The notes below the pieces were generated by a model. The model did no database searches, had not been told where the DNA came from, and saw only the letters and a list, made by a program, of their open reading frames with translations. Below are positions 56,001 through 63,700 of a stretch of 64,000 nt of DNA, in pieces. Positions within the stretch are counted from its first letter, which is position 1. Each line of letters starts with the position of its first letter. Source of the DNA: an uncultured Eudoraea sp. (GTDB lineage: Bacteria > Bacteroidota > Bacteroidia > Flavobacteriales > Flavobacteriaceae); assembly GCA_947258555.1 (NCBI GenBank), contig CAMYJF010000008.1, positions 28,476 to 92,475 on the forward strand. Direction: 5' to 3'. The position numbers and the translations under genes are program-made.

Positions 56001-56236
56001 GAAAGGATGAATTGTTGGCCGGTGGAAATTATTTTGGGGTAAAGCCCTATCACGGACGTTTGGGCTCCTTTAATGGAGCTATGATAAAATCCAAAAATGA
56101 CGTACTTTTAGGCCATAATATTGGGCTGGATCTCGCTCGAAAATCAGTACGGAACCTAAGTGTTATCAGGCTGAATAATCAACCCTACTTATTGGTAACC
56201 ATTAATGATGGGCAAGCCGAAGTTTATGCCTTTTAG
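52967..56236 (+). CDS. FG-GAP/VCBS repeat and ASPIC-UnbV lipoprotein (intact paralogue)
   Basis: This 1089-residue lipoprotein has a lipobox LLITC (Cys25). It is a full-length paralogue of the preceding gene, with the same order of FG-GAP repeats (DINNDSLPDIFL, DINGDGWLDIYV, DYDKDGDLDIYL, DLDRDGDLDIVT, DLDGDGKDDIYF, DFDKDGKDELLA and others). The ASPIC/UnbV domain is near 510-590 (FGIGTKAYLFHKGQL, SLRIIWPDN). Such repeats fold as beta-propellers that bind calcium; the family is common at the Bacteroidota surface and often neighbours SusCD genes, but its ligand is unknown. The start lies within the end of the previous gene (35-bp overlap), and the haloperoxidase-like gene follows after 13 nt. 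Confidence 0.9.
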   Translation: MTPNPGSLRLNKITILLLGSLLITCNRQGDRLFDLPSGSETGITFTNVLTETEDLNILDYLYYYNGGGLAIGDINNDSLPDIFLSGNQVKNKLYLNKGDLQFEDVTETAGVAGNSEWNTGAVMGDINGDGWLDIYVCAMVGLKGLDGYNELYINNGDGTFSEKASEFGLDFDTYSSSAAFLDYDKDGDLDIYLLNHAVHTQESYGKADLRYIRNSQTGDKLLRNDGATFTEVSEEAGIYGGINGYGLGVAVADFNQDGYPDIYVGNDFHEDDYFYLNQGDGTFKESLRDYFGYSSRFSMGNDVADINHDGWPDIISLDMLPEDELVLKSSEGDDDVQTQNIRTEQFGYHYQYTRNMLHINRQGSGFAETALLSGIAATDWSWSALFEDYNLDGEQDLFIANGIPKRPNDLDYIKFVSSEEIRNKISNTRMIDREALQLMPSGNWHNYIFKGNGDLGFEDMSGRWVSKDTVISGATAVADLDRDGDLDIVTNNLNQEASVFVNRSAGNKDQNYLNLRFELNGKNRFGIGTKAYLFHKGQLQYKELYTVRGFQASSEPLLHFGLGATTEIDSLRIIWPDNTAEVFTGIRANQDLTLRPKNPKPFDYKSLNPSNKPLFTFVEGSLGIDFTHIEDNYIDFNRQKLIPFKISDRGPATAIGDLDGDGKDDIYFGGSKLKSSRIYIQKDSIYELTRMPSLQKDSILEVVDAKIIPGAEGAPGIFKASGGGDFFGDAPALLDGYFIKKDSLWERIPMPDYFENASVVIASDFNDNGKTDVFIGSHGVTGDYGKIPASYLLELEEGGWQLLENEALASVGMVTDALWDDYDLDGDMDLIVIGEWMTPRFFTNNQGNLEETIVLEEELNGLWQAIAPFDIDGDGDTDYILGNWGMNSKFKASDKWPVRMYYGDFDKNRATETIVAIAKKEKYYPIESLDGLAGQLEFLRRSFNAYKDFAGKTVEEILPEEALDQARVYEVNELRSGYLENNNGLFRFMPFGTELQTAPIMAFEVFDFDKDGKDELLAGGNYFGVKPYHGRLGSFNGAMIKSKNDVLLGHNIGLDLARKSVRNLSVIRLNNQPYLLVTINDGQAEVYAF

Positions 56237-56249
56237 TATAGAAAAGAAT

Positions 56250-57599
56250 ATGAGAAAGATCGTAGTTATTAGTGTTGTGGGATTTCTGTTTATGGCTTGT
56301 AATCAGGAAGATACGCCCATACAAGTATCTGCTGATGACCTACACGCATCCGTTGATAAAGTAACTGAGGTAATGATCAACGACATATTTTCACCTCCCG
56401 TGGCAAGTCGTATTTATGCCTATCCCAATATTGCTGCCTATGAGATCATAGCAAAGTCCAATGACGATTATAATTCCCTGGCCGGACAGGCAAGGGAATT
56501 AACCCCTATTCCAGATCCTGCAGATCCGACAAGTCTGAATTATGACCTTGCCGCCTTGATCGCGCACATGGATGTGAGCAGGAGATTGGTTTTTTCTGAA
56601 GACAAAGTAAATGTACTACGCGATAGTTTATATGCACATTGGTCTGAAACGAATGAGGATGAATTTGAAAGTGCCAAAACATACGGACTGGCCGTAGCTG
56701 AACATATCAGTGAATGGATGTATAAGGACAATTACAACCAAACCCGTACCATGCCTAAATTTTCGATAGATACGGATGATCCGGCCCGCTGGCAACCTAC
56801 GCCCCCTGCCTATATGGATGGGATAGAGCCTCATTGGAATAAGATCCGACCCTTCGTGATCGATTCTGCCGGGCAATTTAAGCCTACGCCACCACCTCCC
56901 TTCTCAATGGAAGAAGGAAGTGAGTTTTACAAGGAGGTAAGGGAGGTATACGAGATCAGCAATGAGATCACAGCCAAAGGAGACGAATCGGAAGAAATAG
57001 CCATCGCCCAATTTTGGGATTGCAATCCCTATGTTTCAGTTACGCGAGGTCACTTGATGTTTGCTACCAAGAAGATCACTCCCGGGGCGCACTGGATCGG
57101 GATCGTAAAGATCGCAACGCGAAAAACCAACAGTGATTTTGACGACACAGTATATGCGTATACAAAGACGTCTATTGCTATTGCCGATGCTTTTATAAGT
57201 TGTTGGGATGAAAAATATCGTTCCAATCTAATTCGACCCGAAACATTGATCAACGAGCATTTTGATGATAGCTGGCAGCCTGTATTACAAACGCCTCCTT
57301 TCCCGGAATATACCAGTGGTCATAGTGTGGTTTCTGGTGCTGCTGCCATTGCTTTAACCGATATTTTTGGGGATAATTTTTCCTTTGACGACGACACCGA
57401 ATTACCCTATGGGCTTCCTGTCAGAAGCTTTAATTCTTTTAATGAGGCTGCGGATGAAGCTGCTATCAGCAGAATGTATGGCGGTATCCACTACCGGACG
57501 GCGGTAGAAATTGGTGTCAATCAGGGGCGTGATCTGGGACGGTTTGTTGTCCGGAACCTTGACATGAAAAACGAAACAAAACTAGCTTCGAATAAATAG
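56250..57599 (+). CDS. Vanadium-dependent haloperoxidase-like lipoprotein (PAP2 superfamily)
   Basis: The vanadate- or phosphate-binding residues of the superfamily are all present: Lys322 and Arg329 in KYRSNLIRP, Ser356-Gly357-His358 in YTSGHS, and Arg408 and His414 in SRMYGGIH. Enzymes of this type oxidise halides with hydrogen peroxide or act as acid phosphatases. The ATG at 56250 gives lipobox FMAC (Cys17); an earlier ATG at 56205 lies within the FG-GAP gene. Length 449. It is embedded in the FG-GAP operon, 1 nt before the next gene. The halide, or whether it is a phosphatase, cannot be decided from sequence; TSGH replaces the usual PSGH. Confidence 0.88.
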   Translation: MRKIVVISVVGFLFMACNQEDTPIQVSADDLHASVDKVTEVMINDIFSPPVASRIYAYPNIAAYEIIAKSNDDYNSLAGQARELTPIPDPADPTSLNYDLAALIAHMDVSRRLVFSEDKVNVLRDSLYAHWSETNEDEFESAKTYGLAVAEHISEWMYKDNYNQTRTMPKFSIDTDDPARWQPTPPAYMDGIEPHWNKIRPFVIDSAGQFKPTPPPPFSMEEGSEFYKEVREVYEISNEITAKGDESEEIAIAQFWDCNPYVSVTRGHLMFATKKITPGAHWIGIVKIATRKTNSDFDDTVYAYTKTSIAIADAFISCWDEKYRSNLIRPETLINEHFDDSWQPVLQTPPFPEYTSGHSVVSGAAAIALTDIFGDNFSFDDDTELPYGLPVRSFNSFNEAADEAAISRMYGGIHYRTAVEIGVNQGRDLGRFVVRNLDMKNETKLASNK

Positions 57600-57600
57600 C

Positions 57601-58491
57601 ATGAAACGTATTCTGGTAATTCTCAGTGTACTCTTGGCCGGCCTTTTCATTTGGTATTTCTTTTTAAAGCAGCATGATTATCAGGTCCGCTTCCAAACCA
57701 AAACTACGCCTGGTACGGTAAGTCAGATCATCAAGACCTGGAGCGAGGCCCAGGAAGGGGGTCGCATCCTGGGATGGGACGGCCAGGAAGAAGTCACCCA
57801 ACGCCTGGTATTTGGAGATTCTGCCTATACCTATACTTGGCGCATCAGATCTGAACATGATTCCCTCTCGACTGTAACGGCCTATATCGCGAATAATGAG
57901 AACAGTTTTCAAAATAAATGGAATCTTCTTTTTTCGGATACCGACTTTGAAAAACGTTCCAGGAAAACCGTTCAAGACCTGGGTCAAAGCCTGCTAGATC
58001 ACTTAAAAAATATTAAAGTGGAAGTCGTGGGGGAAGCAGAATCCCCTGAATCTTTCTGTGCATGTGTGGAAGTCGAAACCACGCAATATGGAAAGGCCAA
58101 TGGTATGATGGCAAACTATGGCTTATTAAACACGGCCATTGTAGCTAATAACATCCAACTCAATGGCCCTCCACTAATTCGCGTCCATGAATGGAACCAG
58201 AATGAAGATTCCTTGAAGTATGACTTCTGTTATCCCATTATCCGTTCCGAAAAATTACCACGTATAAAAAATATTGCGTACAAAAGAGTTTTTAGTAAAC
58301 CCGCTATAAAGGCAACCTATAATGGGAATTATATCACAAGTGACCGTGCCTGGTATGCTATATTGGAGTACGCAGAAACACAGGGCATTGAAGTTACAGG
58401 ATTACCTATTGAAGTGTTCTTTAATAACCCGACAATAGGCTCCGGAGATACAGAATGGCTTGCCGATATCTATATGCCTCTTAAAGAATAA
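57601..58491 (+). CDS. Membrane-anchored SRPBCC/GyrI-like protein
   Basis: An N-terminal membrane helix (about 4-22) anchors a 296-residue protein. The first half (about 28-140) resembles a polyketide-cyclase/SRPBCC fold, and the second half (about 140-293) resembles a GyrI-like/AraC effector-binding domain, ending VFFNNPTIGSGDTEWLADIYMPL, which is typical of that domain. Such domains bind small hydrophobic ligands. The gene follows the haloperoxidase-like gene by 1 nt, so it may handle the product of that enzyme; this is inference from position only. Confidence 0.68.
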   Translation: MKRILVILSVLLAGLFIWYFFLKQHDYQVRFQTKTTPGTVSQIIKTWSEAQEGGRILGWDGQEEVTQRLVFGDSAYTYTWRIRSEHDSLSTVTAYIANNENSFQNKWNLLFSDTDFEKRSRKTVQDLGQSLLDHLKNIKVEVVGEAESPESFCACVEVETTQYGKANGMMANYGLLNTAIVANNIQLNGPPLIRVHEWNQNEDSLKYDFCYPIIRSEKLPRIKNIAYKRVFSKPAIKATYNGNYITSDRAWYAILEYAETQGIEVTGLPIEVFFNNPTIGSGDTEWLADIYMPLKE

Positions 58492-58493
58492 CT

Positions 58494-59351
58494 ATGAGAC
58501 GATTTTTAATTTTTGGGATATTGATCCTCACAGGATGTACTAATTATGGTCAGCTCACCTTTGTGACCAAGCTCCCTAAAAAGTTAAATGAAGTCTCCGG
58601 GATTGTTCCCGCCACAAATGCCACCTATTGGGTTATAGAAGACAGTGGGAATGCAGACAATCTCTATCGCATAAACCTGGAAGGCGAGCTGCTCCAAAAA
58701 GTGAATATAAAGAATGCCAAGAACAGAGACTGGGAAGCGCTGTCCAGGGACACACTTGGAAATATCTACATTGCCGATTTTGGTAACAACAGCAACAAGC
58801 GTGACGATTTGGTAATCTACAAGGTTCCTGAACCTACTAATACCCAGGAAGAGGTCAGAGCCGAAAAGATTAAATTCCGCTATCCGGAGCAAAAACGTTT
58901 CCCGCCTAAAGCCAGTAATTTCAATTTTGATGCAGAGGCCTTGTTTTATGCTTCCGGCTATCTGTATATCGTGAATAAGAACAGATCCACTCCCTTTAAG
59001 GAAAATGTAGATGTCTACCGTGTGCCCGCTAAAAAAGGAGAGTATGAGGCGGAAAAGATCGGAAATATCAAAACATGTGATGACCGCTACTGGTGCCAGG
59101 TGACCGGTGCAGAGATGTCGCCTGATGGGAAGATATTAGCGCTGCTCGGATATGGGAATATTTGGTTGATACAGACCGATCTCGAAAATGGAAAAGTGCT
59201 CAGCGGTAAGATGGAAAGCATTGATCATGGAGCGAGCTCGCAGTTAGAAGCTGCATGTTTTATAGATAACAATACACTGCTGCTAGCTGATGAGCAGGGG
59301 CCAGGCGGGGGAAGAAATCTTTATACCATGCCTATCCCAGTCGATAAATAA
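58494..59351 (+). CDS. Beta-propeller-like lipoprotein of unknown function
   Basis: A lipobox ILTGC (Cys15) starts this 285-residue protein. Repeated strands such as NLYRINLEGELLQKV, GNIYIADFGNNSNKR, YLYIVNKN and NTLLLADEQGPGGGRNLYTM suggest a small beta-propeller, similar to proteins that appear in databases as uncharacterised or SdiA-regulated-like. No catalytic motif is seen. It is the last gene of the operon, 2 nt after the GyrI-like gene, and a strong terminator overlaps its stop codon. Confidence 0.7.
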   Translation: MRRFLIFGILILTGCTNYGQLTFVTKLPKKLNEVSGIVPATNATYWVIEDSGNADNLYRINLEGELLQKVNIKNAKNRDWEALSRDTLGNIYIADFGNNSNKRDDLVIYKVPEPTNTQEEVRAEKIKFRYPEQKRFPPKASNFNFDAEALFYASGYLYIVNKNRSTPFKENVDVYRVPAKKGEYEAEKIGNIKTCDDRYWCQVTGAEMSPDGKILALLGYGNIWLIQTDLENGKVLSGKMESIDHGASSQLEAACFIDNNTLLLADEQGPGGGRNLYTMPIPVDK

Positions 59352-59410
59352 AAAAAGATCATCATAATCAGGTAATTAGGGGGAACCTGTAAATTATGAT
59401 GACCTTTTTT
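59351..59410 (+). terminator. Long rho-independent terminator closing the FG-GAP operon
   Basis: AAAAAAGATCATCATAAT pairs with ATTATGATGACCTTTTTT, and an inner CAGGT/ACCTG pair extends the stem. A T-run follows on the plus strand. It begins at the stop codon of the propeller-like gene. Confidence 0.8.
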
Positions 59411-59651
59411 ATTACTTATCAAAGTAAGAAAGACAATGCCAAAGGTGTCTTATAACACTTCAATAAATAGGGTAAGCAAGTGGTGTAAAATCTATGGTTG
59501 GTTACTCAGGGAAAGAATACGCACTAACCTGAGGTAAAAATAGAAAGGATAACCCGTAACCAACCTTAGAAAAACAATAGCATTTTTATGGGAAAACTCA
59601 CTTTTTCACATAAAAAAGGGTCAAATTGGCCCAAAATCAGTTCTTTTTTAA

Positions 59652-59679
59652 TAAAAAACCTTGCATTTAGAGGGTTTTT
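59652..59679 (-). terminator. Probable terminator of the FGE-like gene
   Basis: On the minus strand AAAAACC and GGTTTTT arms surround a 12-base loop and are followed by TTATT, 14 bases after the stop of the FGE-like gene. The stem is short in G-C pairs, so confidence is moderate. Confidence 0.45.
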
Positions 59680-59693
59680 AGTCTTTTCCAAAC

Positions 59694-60737
59694 TCAGCGA
59701 GGTTTCTTACTCGCGGCGTCAACTGGTTTCACCAATCGGAATCCAACGTGATTCATAGCTGCATCAATTTCCAGTGGCATACGTGCTGAAACGCGGTAAC
59801 TTGCACAATAACTATCATTACACAGAAAAGAACCGCCTTTGATCACAGTAAATCGGGCATACGGTGATTGTGGATTAAAACTTTTTTCAGGGCCGTTGGG
59901 ATTGTCCGTATTAGACTCTTGGGAAAGGGTTTGATAATACCTGGGATCATACCAATCTGATGTGATCTCCCATACATTGCCTGCCATATCGTATAACCCA
60001 AATCCATTTTTTTGAAAACTACTTACAGGAGCAGTTTTTTCGAAACCATCACCCTTTGAATTAAATTCAGGAAACTTCCCCTGGAAGAAATTACACATGT
60101 AAGGGCTCTGATTGATGTCCTGATCACCCCAGGGATAGATCGGATCCTCCAATCCGCCACGGGCTGCCCATTCCCATTCGGCCTCTGTTGGTAATCGTTT
60201 TCCGGCCCACTCCGCATAGGCCTGTGCATCAGCGAAAGCAATGTGCACGACAGGGTGGTCTGCTTTCCCTTCGATCGAACTGCTGGGTCCATCAGGAAGC
60301 CTCCAATTTGCACCTTTCGCCCAGGCCCACCACTGAAAATAATGATCGAATGATTCCCTTGATTCATCAGGCTTAAATACCATTGATCCCGGGTTTAATA
60401 AAGAGTCATGCGGTTTGGGAACACCAGGTGGCAGCAGATCTTTTAGTTCTTCCCAATCAATTGGTCTTTCCGCTATTGTGATATAATTCGTTGCCGACAC
60501 AAATTCTGAGAATTGTCCGTTGGTAACTTCTGTAGTGTCCATATAAAATGCATTAATTCGAACAGGATGTTTTGGAAACTCGCGTGGCAATGCCAGTTCT
60601 CCCCTGCCGCCCATCAAAAATTCTCCTGCAGGGATATAGACCATTCCTTTTGGCGGCCTCACGCTTTTATCGTTTTCTGAAAATTTTTCGCCACATGAAA
60701 GCAAAAGCATGGAGCATAATAGCACGTATCGTATCAT
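59694..60737 (-). CDS. Formylglycine-generating enzyme-like lipoprotein (SUMF1 family)
   Basis: This 347-residue SUMF1-family lipoprotein has lipobox LLLSC (Cys15). The fold markers are MVYIPAGEFLMGG (32-44), MDTTEVTNGQFSEFV (66-80), LPTEAEWEWAARGG (182-195) and FGLYDMAGNVWEITSDWY (246-263). The catalytic copper-binding cysteines of real FGE are kept: Cys306 and Cys311 in KGGSFLCNDSYC, at the same spacing as in human FGE (CHRSYC). This favours formylglycine formation on sulfatases over the merely structural GldJ/GldK-type relatives. No sulfatase gene is in this window. It starts 6 nt after the phosphoesterase fusion gene and is likely cotranscribed with it. Confidence 0.85.
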   Translation of the reverse strand: MIRYVLLCSMLLLSCGEKFSENDKSVRPPKGMVYIPAGEFLMGGRGELALPREFPKHPVRINAFYMDTTEVTNGQFSEFVSATNYITIAERPIDWEELKDLLPPGVPKPHDSLLNPGSMVFKPDESRESFDHYFQWWAWAKGANWRLPDGPSSSIEGKADHPVVHIAFADAQAYAEWAGKRLPTEAEWEWAARGGLEDPIYPWGDQDINQSPYMCNFFQGKFPEFNSKGDGFEKTAPVSSFQKNGFGLYDMAGNVWEITSDWYDPRYYQTLSQESNTDNPNGPEKSFNPQSPYARFTVIKGGSFLCNDSYCASYRVSARMPLEIDAAMNHVGFRLVKPVDAASKKPR

Positions 60738-60743
60738 TCCCGA

Positions 60744-63700
60744 CTAAAACCCAAAGCCAAATCCAAAGTAGATCCGGATACCATCGTCTGAATCAAATGC
60801 ACCGAAATTGGCGGTCATAAAGTCGGCCCCATTCACGAAAAATCCGCCGCCGACCGATGTGTTCCAGTCGTCCATGTTTTCACCTGGATTCAAGACAAGA
60901 TCATTATCCACCCAGACCCTACCGATATCGAATCCGGCAAAGATCCCCAATTCAACGGGTACAATACTGGTTTTATATCGATTGAAATTCAAGCGTAGGT
61001 CCGAAGTCTGATAAAAAGAGGTTTTACCCGTAAAGCGTTGATTTCTGTACCCCCGTAAGCCATCATTCCCGCCGACACTCGCTGCCTGGTAGAATTCAAA
61101 CTCTTCCCCAAAATTGATATGGGCCTTGGATTTGGTGGCAAATACCAACTGCCCTGATGGCCCTAGTTTATAGTTGAATGCCAGGGACGGGACCAAATAC
61201 GTAAAGGTATTATCATTATCAACATTTGCCACATAACCTGCGCGGATCAGGAATTGCATCCCCAGTGTCGGAAAAGCGGGTTCGTCATATTGCTCATATA
61301 AATAGGAAGTTTCTGCCCTCACAAAATTATTCCTTTTATCCTGTGGTATGCTCGCGGCAAATATATTGATGAACCGATCCTCGGTCTCGTCCAGTTCGAT
61401 AGATTCATAATCTACGCCGATCCGGAACTCTCCATTGACTTTGCCCCTGGATATCAGGCCTAAACCACCACTAACTGTTCCCAATTTTACGCGATTGTAA
61501 TCCAGGTCAAACAACTCATCATTATCTGCTTCCGGATTAGGTGTAGAATTCCCAAATCCAAAGAAATTAATGGCGAAATTCGGACTCGTGAATTTGCCAT
61601 TAAGGGTGAGGTTCCATTCCCCGATCACATTGGCAAATTCTCCTTCATAGCCCAGGTCAAATCCTTGGGTAGATGAGAAGTAGTTAGCCGCAAAGACATG
61701 TTTTGAGGTAAAAGGATTTCGCTCAAATCCGTTTACTGTCAATGTATTTGCCAGACCGAACTTTAAACCATCATCCGGATTGCCCCCAAAAGTAGGGATC
61801 AGTACATTGGAGTTGTATTTCGGTCGTTTGTAATCATAGTTGTTTGTGTCGTAATCATCTCTGATATGATTACGCCCTTTCCCGGTGAGCAAGGTGTTGT
61901 TTTTGCTCTTGAAATCATAGACATGTACTTTGTTCCCATTCTGAATATCATACTGATCATTATTTAAGCCGCCTATGATACGTAATTTGATAAGGTTAGA
62001 TCCTTTACCTTTTACCAAAAAATAATCTTTATCGTCCAGACCATATAGCCAGATCTCTTTTGTTTCACTTCTTTCATAAGTTCGTTCATGCAACAGGTCC
62101 GCTTTCTCGCCTCCTTTGATACGGAAGGCTGATACTTTGGTTTGTCCTTTCGACATTCTCTCTATTTCGAACCAGTCATCTTTATCTGTTCCTGTTATCA
62201 CTCCATACTTATTGATAATATGGAAGTACTCTTCGGCGATGGTCGTTAGATTCCCTCTCCGTCCTTTTAATGTCTCTTTGATGGATAGCACATATTGATC
62301 CTGAACTTCTTCGGGCAGATGTGAGAACGCCTTTTCGATCACATCATCGGTAATTTTAGATTGTATGAACTGGGCTTCATCCCACCAGGTTTTCCGATCC
62401 ATTTGGGTCATAAATGCCATATCCAGTGGGAAGGGCTCCAAATTCATCCATTTCGGACTTTTTAATTCCTCTTCATAGGAATTGATGAGTCGAATTGGAG
62501 GCACCAATGTAGTTGCCAGTCCGGTTGCAAAACCATCATCCATCAAGGCAAAAGCCTGGTCTCTGTCGCGAGGTACGGGCCTGTATATAGTCTTGCCGTC
62601 TTCCTTAAAAGTTGCCCATCGCCATTGATCAAAATGCCGGTCCCAATCGCCCAGTAACATATCAAATAGTCGGGCTCGTACATACATTTTTTGATCGACG
62701 ATATGATCTTCATCCTTACGAAGCATATCGATCATATCATGCGTGCTGATGAGCTTATCTGAATAGCCAAAAGAATAATTATCGCCATGGCCATCTGCGG
62801 CCCGCTCTTCGATCATATAAAGCTCATCCCCGTATTCATCATTGTATTGCCCAATGGCATTTTGTTTAGGCACATAATATAACTCCGGATTTGTATGGTA
62901 TATGCCCACGGCATCCGATAGTTCGCCAATAGCTAAAAAGGCATAGGGATGTGAAGCCGTAAAGAAATCCATCACAATGTCTTCTGTATCTGTATCCGTG
63001 AATTCCTCCCGTACAAATTGCTCTTTAAAAGCAACCGACTGAATATATTGCACGGCATTTTTCCTTATGGCTCGCATCACATATTCTTTGCCTTCCGGGT
63101 TTACCAGCCGCAGGGAATTGGATTGATGTCCTCCTCCCCTTCTTATAGGGGTTAAACCACCAAACATCGTATCTAATTTAACGGTAGGTACGGTGATCTC
63201 CTTGCTAAAAACGTCTCGATAGCGCTCACCCCAGAACCATTTAAAAAATCCGGATCTCTCTGTTTCTTCTTTGGTATATACTGAGGTCGTATATGTCGGC
63301 GGGATGGGTGCATCATATGTCGGTATTTCTGTATTATCCGCAGGGAGTACTGCTGCTTGAAAGACGATGGCATCTTCTTCAGCTCCAATAAATTGTACTC
63401 TTGAAGAGCCGTTTTTATAGATAAGCAATTTAGCATATCCCTGAGCGCCGTAACTAAACTTTCCAGCGCCTACATTACGTGTGGGATTTACTTTAGAACC
63501 TGCCCCACTAATGATCTGGGGAATATTATTTTCTACCAGGTATTGAAGGCTGTGTTCATGCCCGGAAACGAAGATGGTTTTGTTATTCTCCTGTGCCAGG
63601 GTTACGATACGATCTTTGAAGGCATCATACCTTTTATTCTGCAGATCCTGAGGCGACACTCCTCCTGTTTTTCGGATGATGTTCTTTAGTGTTCCCAGGA

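Noticed and set aside
59412..59651. Possible small RNA or gene between the two terminators
   Set aside because: The stretch is AT-rich with no promoter core, open frame or conserved fold that I can recognise.
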